Below are positions 20,359-31,562 of a stretch of DNA of 64,000 nt, piece after piece (position 1 is the stretch's first letter; every line of letters starts with the position of its first letter). The notes below the pieces were generated by a model. That model had not been told where the DNA came from, made no database searches, and saw nothing but the letters and a program-made list of their open reading frames with translations. The position numbers were made by a program, and so were the translations under genes. The DNA comes from Blastocystis hominis (taxonomy: Eukaryota > Sar > Bigyra > Opalinata > Blastocystidae): positions 126,501 through 190,500 of the forward strand of contig NW_013171826.1 of the NCBI RefSeq assembly GCF_000151665.1. The letters run 5' to 3'.

Positions 20359-22299
20359 AGCGAAGGGCCGCTGAGGGAGGCAGAGTCGATAGAATTCGCT
20401 CGCTTTGAACACTTCTTTGAGCGTCTTCCAGCTGCAGCCAAATCCGAAATACCCCTCCAATCTCTGCTTCTCGGATAGAATCGATTTGACTTCGTCCTTG
20501 CCCGTGTAATGCGGATCCTACGATCAGATTGCAACCATCGAAGAAGTACCAGAATGAGCAGCTTTGCGTCCTGCGTTTTCGGATGGATCGAAATGCCGAT
20601 GCAAGTGAACGCCAACACGCCGCCTCCAATCATAACGGGCGTCGCTTGGTTCATAAAATGGTCGCGAAGTTGATTCATGTACTTCTTCGCCTCGCTTCCC
20701 TTCTCGATAATAATGTATTTACAATCAATATCCAAGAGAGATCCCAGCACATATCCCACTTCCTGACTCCCAATCCATTCGCGAGAGTTCACAAAGGAAG
20801 CAGGTTTGTCTCCGATATCCACCAGCACCTGCTGAATCTATTCTCGCACTCTCCATTCGATTAGTACTTCAGGAATCGAAGGAACGCGCATATCCACGTA
20901 ATGGTTCAACGAAAAGAACGAGAGAAGGCATTGCAGAGAGCGATACGCGCAGCCCCAGCCTTTATCATTCAGTCCCTGATGTCCATAGTGGAAATAGAGA
21001 ATGTTTCCACTGATTAGCCAGCTGGGTTCGACGATAGGCATGGCTTTGTGTGGATTGCAGAGAACGCTAGGAATGAAGAGAAGCGAATGAATCGACGAGG
21101 CGTCGCCTGCGATGTTTTGCGTGGGAGAAAACAGAGAATTGGAGTCTCGGAAATAGGGACAATTGGGTCGAAGTCCGAAGCGATGATTCCACGATTTTCG
21201 CCAATCCAATTCGGGATCGGATTTCCAGGCTTCGCGTTGAGAAGCGAGTTTTGTTAGGTCTGAAATGAATGGATGGGGTGTTAAAGAATGGAAGAATGTG
21301 ATCGGCAGATAAGGCGAAACGCAGAAATGGACGGATTTTCCTTGGATTGATGAGAATGGATCAAGAATACCTGAGTGAAACAAGAAAGGAACTTGCTGCT
21401 TCAACTCTGGAATTCATTGAAAACAAATCAAACAAACTTTGTTTGAGTGCTGGAATCACCGAAGCGATGGAATCCGATCGGTGGAAGAGCAGCAAAACGT
21501 CAAACGGCAGGCTGAAAACTACGTTCAAGCAAGCAAACAAAACAAGAAACATCGATTTCGGTCATGCAAAGTGAGAATGGAAGGAGAATAGCTGCTCTCT
21601 AAACTATCCGCGGATTCCAATTCGATCACAGAATTCATCCAATTCGGGCAATTCTGATAATGTTTTGGAGAAACCGAGGAAACTGCATCCTCAATCGTTC
21701 CAGTAGAGGAAGAGTCGACAAGGATGTCTCCCACTAGAATAAATGTGTCTTTATCGATTGAGCTGATGAATGAATCAAGAATTTCTTGGTCTGGACAAAC
21801 AAGTGGAGCAATTGCATAACAGATACAATTTGCTCTCATCAACGCATATTTTTCAAGCACCACCTCCATCGAATCGCACTTTTCCTCAATAACCTCCGAT
21901 CCATCAGAGAGATGTATGCTGAAATCATATAGATACTCATCGAATGTAACCACAGCAATAGGTTTATCGAATAGAGACAAGTCTTCTTTTTCTAAACGAT
22001 AGCCATCACGAGTTTGAGAATACGAGCATTAATTACGCCAACAACAATATATCCATAAGGTAACATAGCGTTTATCTCGATGAGTGTGTCTTGCCTAACT
22101 AATCACACATCCAAAACAATGTACATCGATTTTTCCACCAATACGCTGCCAAGAAAGTAGTACCGTGAATTATCAACAAATCCAAGTAGCAGATATTCAT
22201 CTACAGTCAAAGGCACAGTTCTCTCCCACTCTTCGAATTTTCAAATATTTGGGATTTCAAACTATTATTGTCAAAACACCAAGAACAAACAAAAGTCAT
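20357..22299 (-). CDS. UFSP2: UFM1-specific protease UFSP2
   Basis: ATG 22299; introns of about 30-33 nt. The N-terminal UFSP2-type domain ([16 protein letters not shown]) is followed by the papain-like peptidase C78 domain: [16 protein letters not shown] with the catalytic Cys, [26 protein letters not shown], and DPHYTG with Asp and His of the catalytic centre, spliced from LLIL across a 32-nt intron. The enzyme processes UFM1 precursors and removes UFM1 from targets at the ER. There is no genomic stop: the frame passes RPFA then TA, directly into TTTGTTTGTTTGTTG, so the stop must be completed by poly(A). Without that the frame runs antisense through the neighbouring SDR gene. Confidence 0.9.
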
Positions 22300-22324
22300 C
22301 TTTAAAGTGAATTTGCTTTTTTGA

Positions 22325-23714
22325 ATGTCTGCAGCAGGGACGGACGAGTTAAAAGCGAAGCTGCAGTCACTCCTTGAGTTTTCAAAGGTACTGAGTGCAT
22401 AGTTGTATTTATTCAGAGTTGCGAGAACAAGGTGCTCCTCATATTGAAAGAAGCAAAACTAACAGAGGAAGACTTGAATATTCCTGATGAGGATGAGTAT
22501 ATGGTTTGCCCTCTGGATAAAACACATCGCGTATATAAAAACACATATAGAGAACATATGGCATATTATTCTCTATTTTTGTTATGTCTAGTGGCATGTT
22601 CACAAATACAAAATTGATCAAGATTTAAACGAAGATATTGGGTTTTTCTACGAATCTGCACCCCACTTGAGGCGAATTCATCTTGATCCTGAGTCCGAGC
22701 TGCAATCTTCGAGTACATTCCACTAATTTCGTTGCTACTTTAGCTCACAATGAGGAGAAGAAGGCAGAGGAAGTGATCGATTATGAAAAACTTCCTATCA
22801 TGAATCAACTGGTAGCTCTTTTTCAATCTTTATAAAGAGATGGTTGTTCCCCTCGAGTCTCTTTCCCGCATGGATCCATCGGATATGGAAGTATATGTGA
22901 ATTCCTTGAAACAACTCCCTCCAACTTTCCTAAATGTACAGTTACCCTTGATAAGCATATCTCGTCTGGATGTCCAGATTTCCACGCTATTTGCAAGGCT
23001 CAGCATTCTGCAAGACCAGGATCTGGTGAATCTGGTCATCAGCTTGCTTTTGAACACAAGTACTTCCCATCCTGACATTTTGGTCTCGGAGCTGTACCAG
23101 TTTTTCGGATCAAAAACGCGCGTATTTTCTCAAGTTTCTATGTGATTTGCAGTCATTTGTGTTGAGTTTGTGGAAGTTTTTGGCCAAAACAGAAATTCGG
23201 CGGATTCGAAGCGAGCTGATCCGGATGGGCGATCCGTTTGTGGTGACAAAGCGAGTGCCAACGGCATCCGAGACCGCTCCTCTCTCGAAATGGGAAATTG
23301 AGCAAAGGGAAGCCACAACATCAAAGGGTATGGACTGATTCCTCTGCTTTTTTGTCTAGAAGCGTCGAACAAGCCCGCTGCGCTGCCTGAAGGCGATTAT
23401 AAACGTCGTCGGCAGAGTTATCGAGCGAAGATGACCCATCTGACAAAGCGCACGACAATCCAGGAGCACCGCGATTTTATCAATATGAGGATGCAAATGC
23501 TTGCGGAGGAAGAGGGCTATCGACTGATCGGAACAGTGGATCGAGTTACGACAAAGACCACTCCGCAAGAAATCGAGAGAGAAATGCGAAGGAAGAGGTT
23601 TGAGAGGGAGAAATGGTTCATTGTAGAGTGACGCCCAAAGAATTGCAGTTCAGGAATCCTCTGGATGCTCGGAATGATATGCGTCGAAAGCTGCGGGAAC
23701 GAAGACGAAAGTGA
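22325..23714 (+). CDS. SNRNP48: U11/U12 snRNP 48K-like protein (minor spliceosome)
   Basis: ATG 22325. After a short helical N-terminus comes a CHHC-type zinc finger (VCPLDKTHRVYKNTYREH). The C-terminal block YRAKMTHLTKRTTIQEHRDFI aligns with the conserved YRAKNVHITKK region of human SNRNP48, and a basic tail MRRKLRERRRK ends at TGA 23712-23714. In its family this protein contacts U12-type 5' splice sites in the U11/U12 di-snRNP. Most introns are GT..AG of 26-32 nt, but the one after the second His (about 22562-22592, 31 nt) fits only as GC..AG. The stop codon T is 4 nt before TGTTTGTT (23717-23724). Confidence 0.75.
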
Positions 23715-23769
23715 AATGTTTGTTGGAAAAGCGGAACGAAGACGACAGTGAAATGTTTGTTGGAGAAGC
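23696..23769 (+). repeat. 37-bp tandem duplication of the stop codon and 3'-end signal
   Basis: Two copies (23696-23732 and 23733-23769) differing at two positions, each containing the last codons, the TGA and TGTTTGTTGG of the SNRNP48 gene. The second copy forms a complete back-up 3' end. Confidence 0.9.
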
Positions 23770-23931
23770 ATCTTAAAAATAACCGCGGGATTTATCAAAC
23801 CATACAAAATCAAAAAAGAGTTCGTCAAACTGTAACTTTATTAACAGTAGGTAGTCAGTGAGATGCTGTGATGCCTCCTATGAGAAATTAATGTTTGTGT
23901 TGAAGAGTAGATCTCTAACGAAGTCTAGACC

Positions 23932-24527
23932 ATGCTGATTCCCCCAACCTTCCTTGAAATCGAAGGGATGCGGTTCCTTATCACCGGAGTATGATCTACC
24001 TGCTGAGATGTTAAGTAGATGCCCCGTGACTTTGAGTTGACTGAGTTTGAGAAGCTGTACAAGAGCTATAACGTCACAGACGTCGTTCGAACTTGTGAAG
24101 AATGTCATTACTCCGATGACTGGTTAAAGAGTCAAGGAATTCAGAGTCATGTACTCTCTTCAAATTTCCTAACATTCTCAGCAATTTGTGTTTGCAGATG
24201 GTTCCATTCCACCTGAAGATGTGGTGACACGATTTATTGGACTGTGCGAGTCGCGATTTGGGCCGGAATCAAAGAACCCGAAAGCCACGATATCCGTGTG
24301 AGTCGTTCTGGTGTCTCATGGGTAGATTCATTGCAAGGCTGGTCTTGGGCGGGCTCCTACCCTCGTGACCATTGCGTTAATCGAGAGTGGAATGAAGAAT
24401 CTGGAGGCTATCCAAACTGTAAAGAACTATCGTAATGAGGCCTTCAATCAGAAGCAGTTGCTTGCATTGACCCGTTATAAGCCGTTGCGCAAGAACCGAT
24501 CCAAACCTTGTAACTGTTGTATAGTCT
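23932..24527 (+). CDS. PTP4A: PRL/PTP4A-type prenylated protein tyrosine phosphatase
   Basis: ATG 23932, introns of 30, 31 and 30 nt. The product has MRFLITG, YNVTDVVRTCE, FADGSIPPEDVV with the general-acid loop, and the catalytic loop IHCKAGLGRAPTLV (CX5R = CKAGLGR, with the PRL-type AP after the Arg). The C-terminus is basic (RKNRSKPCNCC). If the frame is read to the genomic TAA (24539-24541) the protein ends LCIV with no CaaX box. If poly(A) completes a stop at T24527, it ends KPCNCCIV, a canonical PRL CaaX box (human PRL-1 ends NCCIQ). PRL phosphatases are farnesylated and act at the plasma and endosomal membranes. Confidence 0.9.
24527..24527 (+). terminator. Predicted poly(A)-created stop of the PRL phosphatase
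   Basis: T24527 (codon position 1 after GTC) lies 4 nt before TATTGTTT, a degenerate octamer. Poly(A) here yields TAA directly after CCIV. Confidence 0.5.
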
Positions 24528-24594
24528 TATGTATTGTTTAAAACAAACATACCCCAATCATCATCGTTGTGCAACAAAGGAAACGAACGAACGC

Positions 24595-25452
24595 TTACAG
24601 ACGACCTCCCGATCCAGCCATGGGAGCAACAGTCTCCTCCACCTTCACGCCCTCTTCCTCCTTCTTCACGACATCGGCGTGCTGCTCCATCAGCTTCACC
24701 GTATCGATCTTGGGCGACTTGATCATCTTCACCTTGCGGATCAGCGTGTTCTCCAGAGGATAGATCTTGTTGCACTCCTTCTGAATGCGAGCACCGATCG
24801 ACTCCATGCACAGCTTCGGAACCAGCGTCGCAAGATCGCACTTCGACACCTCGTCCGTGATGATCTCCACCATCTTCGCACGAATGCGGTGGATCTGAGA
24901 GGCCTGCGCGTAGCAAGTCTTCTTGTTCTGGTTGTCCTGCTTGCGGGTGAACGCGATGCAGAACAGACGCAGCTTGTAACCGTCGGTGGTAGACACCTCC
25001 ACGTTGCACTCGATCAGAGTCTTCCACTTCTTGATCAGAGAACCCAGCTTGTCGCGGGTGATGTCCATTCCGTAGAAGAGGGTGATGCACTTATCTCCCT
25101 GCACGTCCTCCACTCGCAGCTTGATCTTGCGGTAACCCTGCTCCTCGTTCTTGCTCAGATCACCCAGATTGGCCTCGAAAATACGTCCCTTCAGACCCTC
25201 CGAAGCAATCTTCAATCCCGAAGTACGAGACACCAGCGTCTTGCACACATCACGCACCAGGAACTGGTTCGGGGCACGCACATCGTACCACTCCTTCTTA
25301 GCCATGGTATCAATCACCTTCTTTCCCTTTCCTTTCTTACTGACTTTCTTCTGAGATTTGCCTAGAAATCGGTAAGAACGTTGCTCATCACAGAAAACAG
25401 GTTATTCACGAAAGTATATGGTCCAACAGCACAAATACATACCAATAGCCAT
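24595..25452 (-). CDS. RPS3A: 40S ribosomal protein eS1 (S3A)
   Basis: ATG 25452. A ten-base exon (MAIG) is followed by an intron of 81 nt (25362-25442), unusually long here, then GKSQKKVSKKGKGKKV and the eS1 body: KEWYDVRAPNQFLVRDV, LKIASEGLKGRIFEANL, IHRIRAKMVEIITDEV. Stop TAA 24595-24597. The octamer TATGTTTGTTTT lies about 50 nt downstream, back to back with the PRL 3' end. The protein is part of the small ribosomal subunit near the mRNA exit. Confidence 0.95.
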
Positions 25453-25568
25453 CTTGTTACACAACAATAATAAACTCCATTATACCAATGACTTAATCGG
25501 GTCAATTACCGAACGAAGCACCCTTATTCAATATGGAGTTAATACTGTTATAGGTACAATTATTAATA

Positions 25569-26216
25569 TTACGAATTGATCGCACAAACAGACAAAATCT
25601 CTCTAAAACGAACAGAATATACTATAATGCGACTGTACATGTCATATGCACAGTTGAACTGAAGCATTATTGACTTGGTAGTTACCTGGCCTATATCCAG
25701 TATCTATTGATAACTAGACTGCTAGCACATTCCACCTGCTCACTGTTGACATCATCTAGATAATACACATCACCCAACGGCACAAGTTTGCCATCGTCGG
25801 AACCTAAATAGACTTGCACTTCCTATAATTTAGCTCCAGTACGCATAGTTACATCTCCAGCAAATCCCCCTTGAAACGTAATTCCAATTTGGTTAAATGA
25901 TTCGGCATTATCAAATGTAAATGTCAATGTCTGAGGAAGCACCTAAAATAGAAAGGCAGGATTGGAAACACTTTATCACTGTACCAATACGCTAATTCAT
26001 CGTCATTTAACACGTTCGACGCTTTTCTGAGACTTCCCGAGTGCATGCATTCAGCCGAAGCTCTAAAAGGTACAAGGGACATAAAGCACAAACACTACAC
26101 TCTTTGGTATAATTGACCGCATTATTCTCGCTTGCTTCTCTTTTCCAAATTGTTTTGTCTCTTACCTCGCCTGATTTATTTTTCTTGGGAGGTAATGCGA
26201 TGGTGCTAAAATTCAT
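25569..26216 (-). CDS. NR2C2AP: NR2C2AP-like discoidin/galactose-binding-domain protein
   Basis: ATG 26216; introns of 39, 38, 29, 30, 32 and 27 nt. The spliced product contains SSVLN-like RKASNVLNDDE, WYSDK, QTLTFTFDNAESF, QIGITFQGGFAGD and YDMYSRIIVYSVRF. These match the order SSVLNR ... WNSDQ ... LQIQFQGGF ... FFGRVVIYHLRV of human NR2C2AP (TRA16). Such proteins are small jelly-roll domains of poorly known role. A genomic TAA exists at 25569-25571, but the frame also meets T then 4 nt then TGTTTGTG (near 25595), so the mRNA may end nine codons earlier. Its first exon overlaps the start of the plus-strand neighbour. Confidence 0.65.
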
Positions 26217-28178
26217 TAGTGTGTTATTGATATGCGCAGTTTGTGTGGTACGATCGTTTACTGAAACTGAATGTTAGTCTGTGAATTATTTTTTGATGAA
26301 ATCGCATTTTAAAGATAATTTATTCGAGATTTTTCCCAGAGAGAGGGATGAAGTCGATATTATCTCCAAAACTGAAATTGGAAATGTAAAGTTGCTTGGT
26401 GTGGAGAGAAAAGGCGAAATGGAAGTTGAATTACCAGAAGAACAGATTGTTAATAAGAAAGGTATTTTTGTTATTCTTTTGGCATGGTAGGCGATATACC
26501 AGCGATCGTTAATGGTCCTGGTGTTGTTAGTTTGAGACCTACGCAATCACCAAGCAATAAGCTGACTATTGAAAGAAGTATTGAAGACAATGATGAAAAG
26601 AACGAAGAAGATGATTCTGCGATAAGTAATCAGGCAGAAGGAGTGGTAGAAACCAGTGAAGAGAGGGTAGAAAGGGAAAATAGTGAGAGTGGAGAGAGTG
26701 ATGAAAATAGGGACGGTGCGGAGAATAAAGAGGGTGTGGAAAGCAATGAGAATAAGGAAGATGCTGAGAACAATGAAGATAAAGAAACAAAGAATGCAGG
26801 AAAAGAGGAACAACAAGAACAACAAGAACAACAAGAAGAAGAAGAAGAAAAGAAGCCTGAGACCGAAATAGAAACGAGCGAAAATGTCCAAACAGGTGGC
26901 GTCTCTGTGAAGAAGAAGAGAAAGAATGTGTATTTTGCTAGTGTCATAAACAATCATCGGAGAAGACGTAGGAGATCCGGGTCGAGCAATGAGTCGAAAT
27001 CCACTTCTGAATCATCTGCCGACTCTGCTGACTCTAACGAAATTGAAAATGACAACTCCACGTCTTCTGCAAACTCCTTCTTCAAAATCCCAAAGAAAAA
27101 CATGGGATTGAGGAAACTCTCGCGGTATCTGCATCTGTTAGAGCCAAACGAATACGTCTCATCCAATCATACTTACGACCTTGTTTTGTTCACCACTGCG
27201 GACTCGCAGGTAGAACATCATTCAGCGATAAACTAACCGATAGAAACTGAGAAAAACGTATGCCATTACCCAACATTTGGAAATGCTCAGTTTCTTCCAA
27301 CGCAACTTTCGATTCAAGGGTATTATTTTCACTTCCTCCCCGTCGCTAATCAGTTTGGCTCAGTCCAAAAACGTGTTTTCGGCTCGTGGAATCAAGTAGC
27401 TCGTTCAATCGTTCTTGATTGGTAGGAAGAACCGATATGGCCTTCCGCTGATTCGGAGCATGTTTGTGCAGGCAAAACAACAGTTTGACAGTGCGTATTA
27501 CGGATACATCAACAGCGACATCCTGCTTCCTGTTACCGTGTTCAATATCCTATCGATCCTCAATTACAACCGCATGATCGGCACTCTCTCTTCCAACGTA
27601 CAGGTTTCGATCTGGTTCGACGTAGTTCGAAATTGCGGGTCGCGTTTCGCAGGTGAGTAAGCAGTTCAATCTGAACACGACTTCGATCGATGGATACATG
27701 CAGGTCTATCGGAAGTACACAAGCCGCGGAGGTCTGCGGAACTACAACTCAGCCGTGCGCGTCTGGCTCTCTCGTGAGGCATAGGACTACTTCATCTTCC
27801 CGCACGATTTCCCGTTTGAGAAGATGGCGGATGCGGTGATCGGTCGCTACAAAATCGACAACTATCTTATGTCTCTCCCGCATTTGCATCCGGACTACAT
27901 AAAACAATACCCCAAGCAGCTGCGAGGCGGGTTGCTGGATGCAACGTTTGCTTGTTTGGTCGTTGTGGGCGTGTGAGAAATAGTGCATGGAATCCATCTG
28001 GGCGCTTCCGGATACAAGCAGACCGCTCGCAACTTCCACATCTCGGCAGACGATTTCAATTGGAACCTCAAATACATTCCGGTGGTGAACGAGATCGGCG
28101 CGTCGCTGGTCTACGCAGATTACTCCTTTTGTAGATTCTTTGTTGTCTTGCTTACCTCCAGCTAAATACATGTTTTGA
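26200..28178 (+). CDS. Secretory-pathway glycosyltransferase-like protein
   Basis: ATG 26200 gives a signal peptide or signal anchor (MVLKFISVLLICAVCV). Then an acidic, EQQ-rich low-complexity region (26560-26960) and a C-terminal globular domain: FTSSPSLISLAQSKNVF, YYGYINSDILL, DYFIFPHDFPFEKMADAVIGRYKIDNYL, LDATFALHGIHLG. The NSDI and VIGRYKIDNYL motifs resemble nucleotide-sugar transferase-like proteins in which the NSDI Asp binds metal and nucleotide sugar. Introns of 28-34 nt. The end is either TAA 28163-28165 or, after a last 31-nt intron, TGA 28176-28178 (chosen). The first 17 bases overlap the first exon of the divergent minus-strand gene. Confidence 0.6.
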
Positions 28179-28212
28179 CCTTTTTCTCGTTTTTGTTCAA
28201 CAAACAAACTCG

Positions 28213-29872
28213 CTATCCACACAAATAGCGCTGGATCGGGAGCACTCGGCCCTCCCGAATGCAATCCAGCACCCACGCAAACCGCACGCCCTTCTCCTTC
28301 CTCCCTTCCTCCCATTCTTTCTCCGTCAGCACGACCTCGAACCCTTCTCCCACCACCAAAATCCCCACACACCGCGCGATTCGCTCGCATTCCTCCTTCC
28401 GATCCGATTCGATCGTCGCTCGCACGCCCCGCAGCTCGCGCAGCCCGCACAGAGGAAGCGGCTCGTAAATAATTTCGAGCGAATCGCGCAGCGATCCGTC
28501 CACAGAATCGAAAACCCAGTCGGGAGAACGGAGCTCCAAGCGAGGCGCCAGCGCGTGGAGCTGCGAGACGAAGGCAGATCGCTCGGCTGTGATGAGGACG
28601 GAGCGTTTGGATGTGTGCTGGAGGAGGTGGAGAGCAGATGTGGCGAGAGAAAGAACGATTGTGTGGACTTCGCCGCCGTGCGTGGAGAGGACAGAGGAAA
28701 GCAGACGTTGCTCGTAGCTAGGAGTGAGGAAGGGAGGGCGAAGCGCTGCTACGGATGGGGGAGATAAAGGAGAAAAAGAAAGCCGGCGAAAAGCGGAGAG
28801 GGAGCAACAGGGCGATAGAGAACGGAGGGAATATGAAGAGGATGGCTTCGGTGTGGTTTGGAGGAAGGAAGGGGAGTGAGGTTGGAAATACAGCGCCATA
28901 TCTCGTTTTCAGAGAGAACTTGAACGTGGGAAGATGTCTGAGAAAGTGTTGGGAACGGCAGCTCTTGTTCCTTCGTGGACAGGATTATATGTGTTATGCA
29001 GTCATTGAACGTAAAATAAACAGTCCCTCCGTAATGTTGCACGGTAGAGGATAGGTCTGAAAAGTTGCTTTCATCGGAGGCTAGGATATAAAAATAACAC
29101 TCTGAAAATATGAAAAAGGGATCAGCACTGAAGCAATCCTACATCGAAAAGGGAGGGAAGCGAACTTACATATGGGAAAAGACAACGACGGGATATACAT
29201 TCAAATACCCAATTCGGAGACACAACAGGTATGTCCGAACGGTAACGCGGACTTTCCACGACTTTTGAATATTCCTCTCTCGTTGCAATAATAAGAGTAA
29301 CAAAATTATTTAGGAACGAATGGATAATTCCCTCTTCCTGACGAATTAGTGAACACAGAGTCTTTCCATTCTCCTCGCTCGTCAATTTGCTAGCCTCGTC
29401 CGTCACATAAAATTCTAATCTGGAAAACAGACATTTCAATTCCATCAAAAAGTGAATGAGATCGAAGTCAGTGATTTTGAGCATGCCAGTATGACCTTTG
29501 AGTACACTGATGCATTCTATTTTCAGATCAAGCAGAATTGCAAACAAACAGGAACATCTAATCTCTTCCTAAGTCTTCAGTGGAATGGATATTTCGTGTT
29601 AGTTGACAAGGTTTCATACTCCACCTCTTCATTTCTTGTCTCTTGGGTTGTTCTTGGGGAATTGCTTCTCTCTTTCGACTGGAAGCGTTCAGAGGGAGAG
29701 GAAAGGGTGACGAGCTCGCACCAAACATTGACGAACCCGAACTTTGGACTGTGTCTGATTCTGACAAATTAAACGATGGTAAAATGATTTTCTCTAGATT
29801 GTATTTCCGTTACCATAACTCCATACTCTTTTCAGTAGATTTGGAATCTGTACAAACAGCTGAATCCTTCAT
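28213..29872 (-). CDS. BRCT-domain protein
   Basis: ATG 29872 and a first intron of 33 nt lead into a Ser/Pro-rich N-terminus. A BRCT unit follows (LFSRLEFYVTDEAS ... VVSPNWVFECISRRCLFPY), then a second region with QHYGGTVYFTFNDCITHIIL, and a last BRCT-like unit ending FAWVLDCIREGRVLPIQRYL. Stop TAG 28213-28215 is followed by TTTGTTTGTTG (octamer on plus at 28199-28206). The layout suits a DNA-damage scaffold or ligase-like partner, but no catalytic domain is seen. Internal splice joins around 29560-29620 and 28900-29040 are unresolved. Confidence 0.6.
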
Positions 29873-30130
29873 CTCACCTCCTCTCTCCTCCTGATTGCTA
29901 ATAGAATCAAATATGCACGAATGGAACATACTTCTCTTCCGAACTTATGGATTGACTTTCTTCCTCACTCATGTCATCAGCATAGGAAAATAAATTGAGG
30001 GACATTACTATTTCCGATTGTCTTCCAATGAGGTTGGTATGATCAATATGAAGTCGATTATGATAGCAGCAACGTTGAAATCAGTGCAATCGAAGTGCAC
30101 CCTAGTTGTAAGATGTTTCAAAAAAAGTGT

Positions 30131-31333
30131 ATGCTCATAACAAATGTTTTATTCTTTCTGTTTTTCATGGATGTATACGCTTTAGAAGTCATTTTCCCTG
30201 TAAATGAGACACTAATTCACAGAAATATGGAATTCGGTCCGTACTACGGTAATAGCTGTAATTGATCGTTGATTTTTTTAATACTAGCTATTGTAGGACC
30301 TTTAGTTGTATCGGATCCACAAGTCGTTTGTGAGGATGTTAAGAAGAACTATTCTGAGCAGATCGTTTTGACAATGAAAAGTGATGACGATATTGGCTGT
30401 CCTTTTGAGTATCAAGTGTGGCTTGTACGGGAATGTGTTTCTGTCAATTTTAGTTGGAGAACGCGGGTGCCAAAGCAGTTGTCATTATGGATAATATCGC
30501 TCGAGATTATTATCTGGACACCTTACCAACAAACGATACCATTGCCTCTCTTGTAGCGAATGGATATGCTTTCCTAACTGTCTAGATCAATATTTCTTCA
30601 GTGTATATATCCATGAAAGACGGGGAGACCCTTATGAGCCTCGTTCAATCGAATGTAACAATTGTGTCTATTAGTGAAATTGGTGAATGTGATTTCTCTG
30701 ATTTTTCGTTGATGCTTAGATAATATAATCACAGCAGATGGTGGCCGTGTGGTTTTAGCCATTTACATAGCTCTGATCATTATCTTGTATATCTGTTCCA
30801 AGTGTTATTTTTCCGACAGCAACATTGTCAAGCGAGTCATCAGCAGGCGTCGAACTCTCTACAACAGCATCAAAACGATGACCATCTCTCGCAAGTGCGT
30901 TTCGGTGTGCTGATTGAGCAGTAGAGGATCATCGATCCGGAGAGATATGTGTCACATCATCGGGTTTCATCAGAAAGAGAACGGCGTTCTGGATCTCGAG
31001 AAGGTCATCGAGTGCAATTCCACTTGCTCCATTTGTCTCTGCGAGTTCCAAGTGAAGGACCGCGTCAAGCGCCTCCCTTGCGGCCATTTGTTCCACAAAG
31101 CGTGTTTGGATCCCTGGTTTTTGGACGTCACAAGCTCCTGTCCGGTGTGCAAACAACACATCACGCGGCAAGGAATGGTTCCGAAGGAGGAAGACCGCAC
31201 GGACTACGAGCTTATGAAAGCACTGCGTAGCGCTGAAGAGGAGGGCTGACGTGTAGAAACGCGTAAGAAGGTCTCCAAGTTTTGGTGCTGGTTTATCGGG
31301 ATTAATCTGCTCATCATCATCCCTTGCTTATAG
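30131..31333 (+). CDS. PA-TM-RING E3 ubiquitin ligase (RNF13/GRAIL/RMR type)
   Basis: ATG 30131 with a signal peptide (TNVLFFLFFMDVYA). A protease-associated luminal domain follows (AIVGPLVVSDP, LENAGAKAVVIMDN, INISSVYISMKDGETLM), then a transmembrane helix (VVLAIYIALIIILYIC) and a RING-H2 finger: CSICLCEF, PCGHLFHKACLDPW, CPVCKQ. Introns of 30-39 nt. A final 30-nt intron removes an in-frame TGA and adds a second hydrophobic segment (FWCWFIGINLLIIIPCL) before TAG 31331-31333. TGTTTGTT lies at about 31371-31378. Family members ubiquitinate membrane cargo in the endosomal/lysosomal system. Confidence 0.85.
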
Positions 31334-31562
31334 CGATTTTGTTTCGCCATATGTTTTGCCTTTTGTTCTCTGTTTGTTTATAAATGGGTCGACTGGTCTT
31401 TTGATAGATTTGTGTGGGAACCTTGTGGTATTCGTAGTGTTTTTCTTTGCGTGTGTTGATTGCTTCACCTTTTTGTTTCACCTTCTGTTTCGTCCTGTGT
31501 GTATTTCACAATCCTCTCACCGTTTGTCTCATGCTTTGATCCACCTTATTCGAACAAACACT

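Noticed and set aside
25362-25442. Possible intronic box C/D snoRNA in eS1
   Set aside because: A C-box-like GTGATGA exists, but no CTGA D-box at the right place and no terminal stem.
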